Origin: Vibrio sp. D404a
Lineage (GTDB): Bacteria > Pseudomonadota > Gammaproteobacteria > Enterobacterales > Vibrionaceae
Direction: 5' to 3'
DNA length: 59,832 nt
NCBI RefSeq assembly: GCF_030248535.1
Contig: NZ_JAHGAJ010000045.1
Location: 1-59,832, forward strand
Shown: piece after piece, positions 18,619-27,588 of the stretch
Layout of the letters: the number at the start of each line of letters is the position of its first letter
How positions within the stretch are numbered: the stretch's first letter is position 1
Notes under the pieces: generated by a model
What the model was told of the DNA's origin: nothing
The model's input: only the letters and a program-made list of their open reading frames with translations
Databases searched by the model: none
Program-made: the position numbers and the translations under genes

Positions 18619-19242
18619 ATGAAAAAGGATCTTTCAAAATCACCCTATAGAGGCTTCACCCTCATTGAAATGCTAGTAGCGATTGTGATTATCGTTGTGC
18701 TATCGGTTGTTGCCCTGCCTCGTTTTCTCAATATCCAAGACGACAGTCGTATTGCGCTTTTTGAAGGCGCAGAATCACAATTTCAAAGCGCCATCACCTT
18801 CGCCCACAGCAAATGGCTAGTGAGTGGTGGTGGTAATGCGGAAATGAATGATATGCCCGGCTTTGGGGAAGACGAAGATGGTAATGCTCAACTAGATGTC
18901 AACGACGTCGGCTATCCATTAGGTGTAGATAAAGGTAACCCAATGGGTCAGCCTTATAATATTGGTCAAGGCGATCAAGGCTGCGTCTCGATTTGGGATG
19001 CCATTATGACAACAGACCTCACTGCAACCACAGACCCAAACCAGTCCGGTGACTTCGATTTTGTTACTCGTCGTCAAAACCTGAGTTTTATCGCTAAGAA
19101 TGGTTCTTCACAGACTAAGCTCGCTATCTGCTACTACATCTACACGCGAGTCGATTTCGACAGTGACCCAAATAATGCAGGCTATGTGTTTTGGTATAAC
19201 TCACGCACCGGAGAAGTCACTCAACAAGATCCTAATCAATAA
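18619..19242 (+). CDS. Type IV prepilin-like (pseudopilin) protein
   Basis: A 207-residue protein with a class-III prepilin signal: RG^FTLIEMLVAIVIIVVLS, peptidase cleavage expected after Gly12, Glu at mature position 5 and a hydrophobic assembly helix. The globular part has acidic stretches (GFGEDEDGNAQLDVND) and two cysteines (QGCVSIWD, LAICYYI) that could pair. No pilus or type II secretion genes flank it; it lies alone between fur and glnS. A role as a minor pilin is possible but unproven. GGAG precedes the ATG. Confidence 0.85.
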   Translation: MKKDLSKSPYRGFTLIEMLVAIVIIVVLSVVALPRFLNIQDDSRIALFEGAESQFQSAITFAHSKWLVSGGGNAEMNDMPGFGEDEDGNAQLDVNDVGYPLGVDKGNPMGQPYNIGQGDQGCVSIWDAIMTTDLTATTDPNQSGDFDFVTRRQNLSFIAKNGSSQTKLAICYYIYTRVDFDSDPNNAGYVFWYNSRTGEVTQQDPNQ

Positions 19243-19263
19243 TTTGATATTAAAGCGCTAGAT

Positions 19264-19296
19264 ACAAAAAAGCCGGCAATGATGCCGGCTTTTAAT
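19264..19296. terminator. Bidirectional terminator (pilin gene / glnS)
   Basis: Stem AAAAGCCGGC/GCCGGCTTTT around AATGAT, with A-run and T-run flanks serving both convergent genes. Confidence 0.92.
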
Positions 19297-19316
19297 ATGT
19301 CTAACAGAAGATACAA

Positions 19317-20984
19317 TTAAGCTTCTGTTTTACCCCAAGTGTCACGCAGGCCAACCGTGCGGTTGAATACTAGCGCATCTGCTTTAGACTCTTTCGAATC
19401 TACACAGAAGTAACCAGTACGCTCAAACTGGAAGCCTTGTTCTGGCGCAGCTTCTGCTAGGCTTGGCTCAACGAAACCATTCAGTTTAACCAGGGAGTCT
19501 GGGTTGATTGTTGCAGCGAAGTCATCCGCAGCCGCTGGGTTAGCAACTGTGAATAGACGATCGTACAGACGAATCTCTGCTGGTAGTGCTTTATCAGCAG
19601 ATACCCAGTGGATAACACCTTTTACTTTACGGCCATCAGCTGGGTTCTTACCTAGCGTTTCATCGTCGTAAGAACAGAAAATCGTTGTGATGTTACCTTC
19701 AGCATCTTTCTCAATACGTTCAGCTTTAATCACATAAGCACCACGTAGGCGAACTTCTTTACCTAGAACCAAACGCTTGTACTTCTTGTTTGCTTCTTCG
19801 CGGAAGTCATCACGCTCAATCCAAACTTCACGAGTAAATGGAACTTCACGAGTACCCATCTCAGGCTTGTTCGGGTGGTTAGCAACCGTTAGTGTTTCAA
19901 CCTTGTCAGCATCGTAGTTTTCAATCACGATCTTAACCGGATCAAGAACAGCCATTGCACGTGGTGCGTTTTCGTTTAGGTCATCACGAATACAAGATTC
20001 AAGAGAACCAAACTCGATCATATTCTCTTGCTTGGTTACACCAATACGCTTACAGAACTCACGAATTGACGCAGGCGTGAAACCGCGACGACGTAGGCCA
20101 GAGATAGTCGGCATACGTGGGTCATCCCAACCGTTAACTAAGTTTTCAACCACAAGTTGGTTCAGCTTACGCTTCGACATCACTGTGTATTCTAAGTTAA
20201 GACGGCTGAACTCGTACTGACGAGGCTGACAATCGATAGTGATGTTATCTAGCACCCAGTCGTAAAGACGGCGGTTGTCTTGGAACTCAAGCGTACAGAT
20301 AGAGTGCGTAATGCCCTCTAGTGCATCAGAGATACAGTGCGTGAAGTCGTACATTGGGTAGATGCACCACTTGTCACCCGTTTGGTGGTGGTGAGCAAAA
20401 CGCACACGGTAGATAACCGGATCGCGCATTACCATGAATGAAGAGCTCATGTCGATCTTCGCACGCAGACACGCTTTGCCTTCCTCGAAGCCGCCGTCAC
20501 GCATTTTTTCGAATAGCGCTAGGTTTTCTTCAGGGCTGCGATCACGATATGGGCTCGCTTTACCTGGCTCTTTTAGCGTGCCACGGTATTCACGGATCTG
20601 CTCAGGACTTAGCTCGTCTACGTACGCTAAGCCTTTATTAATTAATTCGACAGCGTAAGCGTAAAGCGTATCGAAGTAGTTTGATGAGTAACAAATGTCA
20701 CCAGACCACTCGAAGCCTAACCAGCTTACATCATTCTTAATTGACTCAACGTATTCAACGTCTTCTTTTTCAGGGTTTGTATCATCGAAACGAAGATTAC
20801 ATTGTCCCTGGTAGTCCTGAGCAATACCAAAGTTCAAGCAGATAGATTTAGCGTGACCGATGTGCAGGTAACCGTTCGGCTCCGGCGGGAAACGAGTATG
20901 CACGCTAGTGTGTGTACCATCCGCTAAATCTTTATCAATAATGTGGCGAATGAAATTCGATGGACGAGCCTCAGCTTCACTCAT
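19317..20984 (-). CDS. glnS: Glutaminyl-tRNA synthetase
   Basis: Class I aminoacyl-tRNA synthetase charging tRNA-Gln. It has 555 residues. The HIGH motif is in PNGYLHIGHAKSICLNF and the KMSKS equivalent is VMSKRKL. The C-terminal beta-barrel anticodon domain starts around residue 340. It is on the same strand as nagE but separated by the nagE terminator; the glnS-nag neighbourhood is conserved with E. coli. Confidence 0.98.
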   Translation of the reverse strand: MSEAEARPSNFIRHIIDKDLADGTHTSVHTRFPPEPNGYLHIGHAKSICLNFGIAQDYQGQCNLRFDDTNPEKEDVEYVESIKNDVSWLGFEWSGDICYSSNYFDTLYAYAVELINKGLAYVDELSPEQIREYRGTLKEPGKASPYRDRSPEENLALFEKMRDGGFEEGKACLRAKIDMSSSFMVMRDPVIYRVRFAHHHQTGDKWCIYPMYDFTHCISDALEGITHSICTLEFQDNRRLYDWVLDNITIDCQPRQYEFSRLNLEYTVMSKRKLNQLVVENLVNGWDDPRMPTISGLRRRGFTPASIREFCKRIGVTKQENMIEFGSLESCIRDDLNENAPRAMAVLDPVKIVIENYDADKVETLTVANHPNKPEMGTREVPFTREVWIERDDFREEANKKYKRLVLGKEVRLRGAYVIKAERIEKDAEGNITTIFCSYDDETLGKNPADGRKVKGVIHWVSADKALPAEIRLYDRLFTVANPAAADDFAATINPDSLVKLNGFVEPSLAEAAPEQGFQFERTGYFCVDSKESKADALVFNRTVGLRDTWGKTEA

Positions 20985-21292
20985 CTATAGCACCTCTATG
21001 TATTTAGTATTGTCAGAGAAAAATTCTTCTTTCTGTTCCATAAACAGCCCATTTATCTCAAGCCTAGGATAGAAAGATCATTGTTGCTAATCATCCACAA
21101 TTCTTAGCCTTTACACAATAAGAACCATCAGTTTATTGCGAATATTTCTCCTATTCGATGAAGAATAGAACGTTGGACGTTTCAACCACCAAAACCACAT
21201 ACGAAAAAGCCTCCCAAAAAAGGGAGGCTTTGATTTCGACTTACTTAGTTCTTGTGGCTGTTGCGTGAGTAATTTGCTCTACGCTAAAGCGA
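20985..21292 (-). promoter_or_regulatory. glnS upstream region
   Basis: This 308-base spacer holds the nagE terminator (21203-21233), presumably the glnS promoter and a short dyad CTATTC-GATGAA-GAATAG near 21150-21170. I see no gene in it. Confidence 0.5.
21203..21233 (-). terminator. nagE terminator
   Basis: Stem AAAGCCTCCC/GGGAGGCTTT with an AAAAAA loop. The A-run to its left gives the minus-strand U-run. Confidence 0.9.
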
Positions 21293-22852
21293 CTAAGGAA
21301 GTTTAACGTCTGATAGGTCTTCACCTGCACCGATAGCTTTCATTTCGCCAGCTACGATTTCAGCTAGTGGGCCTAGGATAACCTGTAGGTTGTTCTCACC
21401 TAGTTTAACCACACCTTTAGCACCTAGTTTCTTAAGAACTGCTTCGTCAGCAACAGAGCGGTCTTTAAGAGTTAAACGTAGACGAGTGATACAAGCGTCG
21501 ATTGAAGTTAGGTTCTCGTGACCACCTAGTGCTTTTAGGTATTGACGAGCTAGGTCACCTTTTGGCGCTTCACCGTCAGTTGCTGCAGCACCTTCGTCGT
21601 CATCTTCACGACCTGGCGATTTCAGGTTGAAAGCGCGGATTGCGAAGCTGAATGTGAAGAAGTATAGAGCACCGAATGCTAGACCGATGAACAGTAGAGT
21701 CATTGGCTTAGTCGCTAGACCGAAGTTCAATACGAAGTCGATTAGACCAGCAGAGAAACCGAAGCCGTGAAGCGTACCGAACATGTTAGCGATTACTAGA
21801 GATAGACCAGTAAATACTGCGTGCATTGCGTATAGAGCAGGAGCTAGGAATACGAACATGAATTCTAGTGGCTCTGTGATACCTGTTAGGAATGAACAGA
21901 ATGCTACTGAGAATAGTGCGCCGCCAACTTGACCGCGTTTTTCAGCTGGAGCTGCTAGGTACATTGCTAGTGCAGCACCTGGTAGACCAAACATCATTAC
22001 TGGGAAGAAACCATTCATGAATACGCCAGCGCCTTTGTCGCCGCCGAAGAAGCGGTGTAGGTCACCAGACTTAACTGTTTCAGTTACTTCTTTAACAACT
22101 GCAGTGATTTCTGGGTTTACAGAGTTCGCAAAGTTGAAAGTGTACTCTTGACCAACAACTAGAGTTTTCGCTAGAGCTGGGTCAACACAAAGTTGCTTGA
22201 AGCTTTCGAAGCCAGCAGAACCTGCTACTACGATTTCTTGACAAGTACCCATACCGAACCAGAAGTACGAGTTCAATACGTGGTGTAGACCTACAGGGAT
22301 AAGTGCACGGTTAAGAGTACCGTATACGAACTGACCGATAGCGCCAGACGTCGATACTGCGTGAGCTAGTGCATCTAGACCAGATTGAACACCAGGCCAT
22401 ACCACACCAGAGATTGCACCAGCAACTAACGCAAATAGACCGGCCATGATAGGCACAAGACGTTTACCTGCGAAGAATGCTAGCCACTCAGGAAGGCGTG
22501 TTGCATGGAAAGCGTTGTATGAGTGACCTGCGATGATACCTGCGAAGATACCGCCGAAGAAAGACATGTTTACGTCAGCATTGATTGTTGTTGCTGTCGC
22601 AGTTAGTACGAAGTAAGCAACCGCACCAGCAAGACCTGCTGCACCGTTACCATCTTTAGAAAGACCAATTGCGATACCTAGACCAAATAGCAGCGGTAGG
22701 TTACCGAAGATAGCACCACCAGCTTGCGCCATGAATGGAATATCAAGTAGATCGCCTTGACCTAAACGTAGTAGAAGCGCCGCAATCGGAAGCGTTGCGA
22801 TAGGAAGCATTAACGCTTTACCTAGCTTCTGTGCATATCCTAGAATATTCAC
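21293..22852 (-). CDS. nagE: PTS N-acetylglucosamine transporter, IIC-IIB (NagE)
   Basis: Imports and phosphorylates N-acetylglucosamine to GlcNAc-6-P, the substrate of NagA encoded divergently. It has 519 residues: a membrane IIC domain (about 1-390) with multiple helices and a IIB domain whose phosphocysteine is near C454 in SIDACITRLRLTLKD. There is no fused IIA domain, unlike E. coli NagE. A separate IIA, most simply Crr encoded at 57243 in this window, must donate phosphate. Substrate is inferred from the nagA-nagC context and glucose-family IIC sequence. Confidence 0.9.
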   Translation of the reverse strand: MNILGYAQKLGKALMLPIATLPIAALLLRLGQGDLLDIPFMAQAGGAIFGNLPLLFGLGIAIGLSKDGNGAAGLAGAVAYFVLTATATTINADVNMSFFGGIFAGIIAGHSYNAFHATRLPEWLAFFAGKRLVPIMAGLFALVAGAISGVVWPGVQSGLDALAHAVSTSGAIGQFVYGTLNRALIPVGLHHVLNSYFWFGMGTCQEIVVAGSAGFESFKQLCVDPALAKTLVVGQEYTFNFANSVNPEITAVVKEVTETVKSGDLHRFFGGDKGAGVFMNGFFPVMMFGLPGAALAMYLAAPAEKRGQVGGALFSVAFCSFLTGITEPLEFMFVFLAPALYAMHAVFTGLSLVIANMFGTLHGFGFSAGLIDFVLNFGLATKPMTLLFIGLAFGALYFFTFSFAIRAFNLKSPGREDDDEGAAATDGEAPKGDLARQYLKALGGHENLTSIDACITRLRLTLKDRSVADEAVLKKLGAKGVVKLGENNLQVILGPLAEIVAGEMKAIGAGEDLSDVKLP

Positions 22853-22892
22853 CTGTTGTTTCCCCCTATAGGATTTTTAGAATTCGTTTGAG

Positions 22893-22915
22893 AAACTTAT
22901 TTTAGTCGCTCAATT
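22893..22915. promoter_or_regulatory. NagC-like operator 1
   Basis: AAACTTATTTTA followed by an AATTT-type right arm, of the A/T-rich two-arm type bound by NagC. It lies about 40 bases upstream of the nagE start. Confidence 0.45.
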
Positions 22916-22971
22916 TAGTCCTAATCAGTGTATTCAATTAATTTTGCTCCGCAAATTAAAACCTTACCATT

Positions 22972-22987
22972 TGTGATCCTAATCACC
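22972..22987. promoter_or_regulatory. CRP-like binding site
   Basis: TGTGATCCTAATCACC matches the TGTGA-N6-TCACA CRP core with one mismatch. It lies between the two NagC-like boxes, as in the E. coli nagE-nagB region. Confidence 0.75.
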
Positions 22988-23028
22988 AGTTTTTGCCAAA
23001 TCCAAAGGTTTTTGCTAGCGAGATCATA

Positions 23029-23055
23029 AAACTTATTTTATCATTCAAAAAAATG
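23029..23055. promoter_or_regulatory. NagC-like operator 2
   Basis: A second AAACTTATTTTA, followed by an A-rich arm. It starts 136 bases from operator 1, about 13 helical turns, which would suit DNA looping. Confidence 0.45.
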
Positions 23056-23328
23056 AAGATTTACAGATAAAATTCGACACTAAACATTAGGCCAATGCAT
23101 AGGTAGCACTCGCTTTCTTTGCTCCACTAATAATCAATGACTAGGCCGCCTAATGAAAGGCTAGAAGGTATTTGTTTACTGTATTTTCAATGGCTTAATT
23201 CGCGCTTCACTTTGAAGAACGCCGGTTTAAAAAAGTTAAATCGTTACGTAAATGATGTTTGCAAACTAAGTCGACATTTAGGTAACGAACAAAATTTAAA
23301 GATCTCACGAAATAAGGATTAGCTGACT

Positions 23329-24465
23329 ATGTACGCGCTAAGTAACTGTAAAATCTACACTGGTAGTGATGTTCTGACTGATCACGCAGTAGTTATCGAA
23401 AACGGACTGATTAAACAAGTCTGCCCTGTTACTGAACTGCCAGACGGCATCGAAGTTCGTGACCTAAACGGTGCCAACCTGAGCCCGGGCTTTATCGACC
23501 TACAATTGAACGGTTGTGGTGGTGTTATGCTTAATGATGAAATTACTGCAGAGACCATGCAGATCATGCACCGAGCTAACCTAAAGTCTGGCTGTACTAG
23601 CTTCCTACCTACACTCATCACATCTTCAGACGAAGATATGCGTGCAGTAATCACAGCCGCTCGTGAATATCACAACCAATACCAAAACCAATCTCTGGGT
23701 TTACACTTAGAAGGCCCTTACCTTAACGTCGCGAAAAAAGGTATTCACAGCGTTGACCACATTCGCAAATCAGACAGCGAGATGATCGACTTAATCTGCG
23801 AAAACCGCGACCTAGTGGCTAAAGTAACGTTAGCACCAGAGCAAAACGATCCAGAGCATATCGAGCGCCTACACCAAGCTGGCGTTGTGGTTTCAATCGG
23901 CCACACCAATGCAACTTACGCTGAAGCGCGCAAGGGCTTTGAATCAGGCATTACCTTCGCAACACACCTTTTCAACGCGATGACACCAATGGTTGGCCGT
24001 GAGCCAGGCGTAGTAGGTGCTATCTACGACACTCCTGAAGTGTATGCAGGTATCATTGCAGACGGCTTCCACGTTGATTACGCAAACATCCGTATTGCGC
24101 ATAAAATCAAGGGAGAAAAGTTGGTATTAGTGACGGATGCCACAGCTCCTGCAGGTGCTGACATGGAATACTTTATTTTTGTCGGTAAGAAAGTATATTA
24201 CCGAGATGGTAAGTGTGTTGATGAAAACGGCACACTGGGCGGCTCAGCTCTGACGATGATCGAAGCAGTACAGAACACAGTTGAGCACGCTGGAATCGCT
24301 TTAGACGAAGCTCTGCGTATGGCTACACTATACCCAGCAACAGCAATGGGTGTAGAGGGTAAACTAGGTCGAATCAAGAAAGGCATGGTTGCAAACCTGG
24401 CTGTATTCGATCGAGACTTCAATGTAAAAGCGACTGTTGTTAACGGACAATACGAGCACAATTAA
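23329..24465 (+). CDS. nagA: N-acetylglucosamine-6-phosphate deacetylase
   Basis: Deacetylates GlcNAc-6-P to glucosamine-6-P in amino-sugar catabolism. It has 378 residues with the amidohydrolase fold. Metal and substrate residues are visible in LHLEGPYLN (Glu), SIGHTNATY (His), TFATHLFNAM (His) and LVTDATAPAG (catalytic Asp). AAGGA precedes the ATG. It is followed after two bases by nagC. No nagB lies in the window, so the deaminase must be encoded elsewhere. Confidence 0.97.
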   Translation: MYALSNCKIYTGSDVLTDHAVVIENGLIKQVCPVTELPDGIEVRDLNGANLSPGFIDLQLNGCGGVMLNDEITAETMQIMHRANLKSGCTSFLPTLITSSDEDMRAVITAAREYHNQYQNQSLGLHLEGPYLNVAKKGIHSVDHIRKSDSEMIDLICENRDLVAKVTLAPEQNDPEHIERLHQAGVVVSIGHTNATYAEARKGFESGITFATHLFNAMTPMVGREPGVVGAIYDTPEVYAGIIADGFHVDYANIRIAHKIKGEKLVLVTDATAPAGADMEYFIFVGKKVYYRDGKCVDENGTLGGSALTMIEAVQNTVEHAGIALDEALRMATLYPATAMGVEGKLGRIKKGMVANLAVFDRDFNVKATVVNGQYEHN

Positions 24466-24467
24466 GT

Positions 24468-25682
24468 ATGAATGGCGGACAAATAGGTAACGTAGACTTA
24501 GTTAAACAACTAAACAGTGCGGCGGTATACAGACTAATAGACCAACAAGGTCCTATCAGTCGTATACAGGTGGCTGACGTAAGCCAACTCGCACCAGCAA
24601 GTGTTACAAAAATTACCCGCCAATTATTAGAACGTGGCCTCATCAAAGAGGTCGCTCAGCAAGCGTCTACTGGCGGTAGACGCGCTATCTCACTAACAAC
24701 CGAGGTGGAGCCTTTTCATTCCATCGCTGTTCGTTTAGGGCGAGATTATATTCAAATCAGCCTTCATGACCTTGGTGGTCGTGAGCTGGCTTTCGTTCAA
24801 GAAGATTTAAACTACTCTGATCAATCTGACCTCATGCAAGGTCTACTCACGACTCTTAAATCGTTTGTGGCAGAGCAGCAGCATCAAATCGATCAACTTA
24901 TCGCGATTGGTATTACCCTTCCAGGCCTAGTGAACCCAACAACCGGTGTTGTTGAGTACATGCCAAATACCGATATTGATAATCTAGCGCTAAGCGACAT
25001 CATTCGCGACACCTTCCACGTTGCTTGTTTCGTTGGTAACGATGTTCGTGGTATGGCACTCGCTGAACATTACTTCGGTGCAAGCCAAGATAGCCAAGAT
25101 TCTATTTTGGTGAGTGTTCACCGTGGTACAGGTGCAGGTATCATTGTGAATGGCCAAGTATTCTTAGGCCATAACCGCAATGTTGGTGAGATTGGTCATA
25201 TTCAAATCGATCCACTTGGTGAGCAATGTCAGTGTGGCAACTTCGGCTGCCTAGAAACTGTGGCTGCGAACCCAGCTATCGTTGAACGCGTTCAAAAACT
25301 GATTAAGCAGGGCTACGAGTCTTCTTTAACTGAACTTGAACGAATTACGATTCAAGATGTGTGTGACCATGCGATGAATGGTGATGAGCTCGCAAAACAG
25401 AGTTTAGTTCGCGTTGGTAACCAATTGGGCAAAGCCATCGCAATGACAATTAACTTGTTTAACCCACAAAAAGTGATCATTGCTGGTGAAATTACCAAGG
25501 CTCAAGACATTGTTTTCCCCGCAATCAAGCGCAATGTAGAGAATCAATCTCTAACGACTTTCCATAGCGGCTTGCCTATTGTAGCATCTGAAATCGATAA
25601 ACATCCGACAATGGGTGCTTTCGCGATGATCAAGCGTGCCATGCTCAACGGCGTGTTGTTGCAGAAGTTACTCGAAGACTAA
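24468..25682 (+). CDS. nagC: ROK-family repressor NagC
   Basis: Represses nag genes and is induced by GlcNAc-6-P. It has 404 residues: an N-terminal winged helix (about 15-75, RIQVADVSQLAPASVTKITRQLLERGL) and a ROK sugar-binding domain with the zinc motif GHIQIDPLGEQCQCGNFGCLE split as CxCGxxGC. Its start is two bases after the nagA stop, so the two are coupled and autoregulation through the upstream boxes is likely. Confidence 0.95.
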   Translation: MNGGQIGNVDLVKQLNSAAVYRLIDQQGPISRIQVADVSQLAPASVTKITRQLLERGLIKEVAQQASTGGRRAISLTTEVEPFHSIAVRLGRDYIQISLHDLGGRELAFVQEDLNYSDQSDLMQGLLTTLKSFVAEQQHQIDQLIAIGITLPGLVNPTTGVVEYMPNTDIDNLALSDIIRDTFHVACFVGNDVRGMALAEHYFGASQDSQDSILVSVHRGTGAGIIVNGQVFLGHNRNVGEIGHIQIDPLGEQCQCGNFGCLETVAANPAIVERVQKLIKQGYESSLTELERITIQDVCDHAMNGDELAKQSLVRVGNQLGKAIAMTINLFNPQKVIIAGEITKAQDIVFPAIKRNVENQSLTTFHSGLPIVASEIDKHPTMGAFAMIKRAMLNGVLLQKLLED

Positions 25683-25704
25683 AGAAAAACAAATATTGAT
25701 TTTC

Positions 25705-25743
25705 CGCGGGCCGTGTTTGGATAAACACGGCCCGTTTTTATAA
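25705..25743 (+). terminator. nagAC terminator
   Basis: Stem CGGGCCGTGTTT/AAACACGGCCCG with a GGAT loop followed by TTTTTAT. Confidence 0.95.
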
Positions 25744-25767
25744 GCTAGGGAACAACTACTACAAGTT

Positions 25768-27354
25768 ATGGAACTTATACTATTATCCGCAGCATTTATT
25801 GCTGGCTTTATTTCGTTAAAGTGTCACCTTCCCCCACTCGTTGGCTTTCTCATTGCTGGCTTTGCACTCAACGCGTTTGGTTTTGAGAGTAACGACACCA
25901 TCGTTACCCTCGCCGATCTCGGTGTCACACTGCTGCTGTTCACCATTGGCCTCAAACTCGATATCAAGACCTTGCTCTCTAAAGAGATCTGGGCGGGCGC
26001 CACGGTGCATAACCTATTATCAACACTCTTTTTTGCACTGGCTCTGTTTGGATTTAAGCTACTGGGTATTTCGTCGCTTGCGGCAATGTCCAACGAGCAA
26101 ATTATCCTGCTCGGTTTCGCCCTTTCCTTCTCTAGTACCGTTTTTGCAGTAAAAACACTCCAAGAGAAAGGTGAAATGAATGCCACTTACGGCACTCTTG
26201 CGATCGGTATCTTGGTTATGCAAGACATCTTTGCGGTGGTATTCCTAACGGCTTCTACAGGTAAAATCCCTGAGTGGTATGCGATTGCACTGTTCGCGCT
26301 TCCTTTGCTACGTCCACTGTTCTACAAAGTGCTCGATTGGGTTGGCCACGGCGAGATGCTGGTGCTATTTGGTATATTCTTCGCATTGGTCGTCGGTGCA
26401 GGCCTGTTTGAATTTGTCGGTGTAAAAGCTGATCTAGGTGCGCTGATTCTGGGTATGTTACTGGCGGGACACGCCAAAGCATCAGAGCTATCTAAATCAC
26501 TCTTTAACCTTAAAGAGCTCTTCCTTGTCTGCTTCTTCCTTAATATCGGCTTATCAGAGCAGCCGACCATTCAAGGCTTTATGCTGGCAATCCTGTTCTT
26601 ACTGCTATTGCCAGTCAAAGGCTTCCTCTACTTCTGGGTACTCAACTTCTTCAAATTCCGCGTCCGCACCTCGCTACTTGCGTCGCTTTCTCTATTCAAC
26701 TTCAGCGAATTCGGCCTGATCGTTGGTGGTCTTGCATTTAAGATGGGATGGATGTCTGGCGATATCTTGGTCGCAGTCGCAATTGCTGTCTCTCTCTCTT
26801 TCTTGATTGCAGCGCCACTCAATCGCGCTGGACATAAACTGTATCAACAGTCTGGTAAGTGGCTAAAAGAGCACGCGGCTGAAAAGCTACACCAACGCGA
26901 TAAGCGCATTGATCCGGGTCGCGCTCAAGTCCTGATCTTGGGTATGGGGCGAATTGGTACCGGTGCCTACGACGAGTTACGCGAACGCTACGGCAAAGTG
27001 AGCTTGGGTGTAGAGGTGCGAGAAGAAGCAGCACAGAACCACAGAAACCAAGGAAGAAACGTGATTTCTGGTGACGCTACTGACCCGGATTTCTGGGAAC
27101 GCATCTTAGATACAGCCAACGTAAAACTGGTTATCTTGGCGATGCCTCACCACCAAGGTAATCAAACAGCTTTAGATCAGCTGCAGTCTCGTCACTTTAA
27201 GGGGCAAATTGCTGCGATTGCAGAGTATCCAGATCAACTAGAGACCTTGAAAGAGAATGGTGTTGACGCCGCGTTTAATATTTACAGTGAAGCCGGTAGT
27301 GGTTTTGCGCGCCACGTATGCGAGCAATTAAACCCTAACATTATGAAAATGTAG
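25768..27354 (+). CDS. KefB/C-type cation:proton antiporter with RCK domain
   Basis: A monovalent cation:proton antiporter-2 (CPA2) protein of 528 residues. About twelve hydrophobic helices cover residues 1-345, then a Rossmann TrkA-N/RCK domain starts near 385 (QVLILGMGRIGTGAYDELRER), a nucleotide-binding switch. In Kef systems this domain binds glutathione adducts and NAD(H). No KefF/KefG oxidoreductase partner is adjacent, so it is closer to unpaired YbaL-like members. The ribosome site is weak; the start is that of the open frame. Confidence 0.88.
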   Translation: MELILLSAAFIAGFISLKCHLPPLVGFLIAGFALNAFGFESNDTIVTLADLGVTLLLFTIGLKLDIKTLLSKEIWAGATVHNLLSTLFFALALFGFKLLGISSLAAMSNEQIILLGFALSFSSTVFAVKTLQEKGEMNATYGTLAIGILVMQDIFAVVFLTASTGKIPEWYAIALFALPLLRPLFYKVLDWVGHGEMLVLFGIFFALVVGAGLFEFVGVKADLGALILGMLLAGHAKASELSKSLFNLKELFLVCFFLNIGLSEQPTIQGFMLAILFLLLLPVKGFLYFWVLNFFKFRVRTSLLASLSLFNFSEFGLIVGGLAFKMGWMSGDILVAVAIAVSLSFLIAAPLNRAGHKLYQQSGKWLKEHAAEKLHQRDKRIDPGRAQVLILGMGRIGTGAYDELRERYGKVSLGVEVREEAAQNHRNQGRNVISGDATDPDFWERILDTANVKLVILAMPHHQGNQTALDQLQSRHFKGQIAAIAEYPDQLETLKENGVDAAFNIYSEAGSGFARHVCEQLNPNIMKM

Positions 27355-27366
27355 CACTTCCTCTAT

Positions 27367-27420
27367 GCCACTCATCACTGATTGTTCGCCTAACGTTGGC
27401 GAAAAATTGAGATGAGTGGC
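27367..27420. repeat. Nested inverted repeat after the antiporter gene
   Basis: The outer arms GCCACTCATC (27367-27376) and GATGAGTGGC (27411-27420) are perfect over 10 bp. They enclose an inner TTCGCC-TAACGTT-GGCGAA hairpin (27385-27403). No T-run follows, so it is not a standard terminator; it may protect the mRNA 3' end. Confidence 0.7.
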
Positions 27421-27588
27421 TAAAAATCACACCACATTTAGATCTCATCAACCAAAAATCACATAATATTAGATATTTTCTAATAGAAGCCTCTTTATAT
27501 AATCTTTTTCATCATACCCGGTTGCATTTTTTAGCCAGAATGGCAAATTGAATACAGTTGATTTGGAAATGATTTAAAAGGAAGTTCT

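Larger units (their letters stand above)
22853..23328. promoter_or_regulatory. nagE-nagA divergent control region
   Basis: This 476-base spacer contains two copies of AAACTTATTTTA (22893 and 23029) as NagC-like half operators and a strong CRP-like site between them. A 61-codon frame at 23137-23322 has no ribosome-binding site and rare early codons, so I do not call it a gene. Confidence 0.75.

Noticed and set aside
23137..23322. 61-codon open frame upstream of nagA
   Set aside because: No ribosome-binding site, unusual early codons, and it lies over the control region between nagE and nagA.
27355..27588. Possible tRNA cluster near asnB, as in E. coli
   Set aside because: No cloverleaf or CCA-ending sequence is visible; only the nested inverted repeat and a promoter region.
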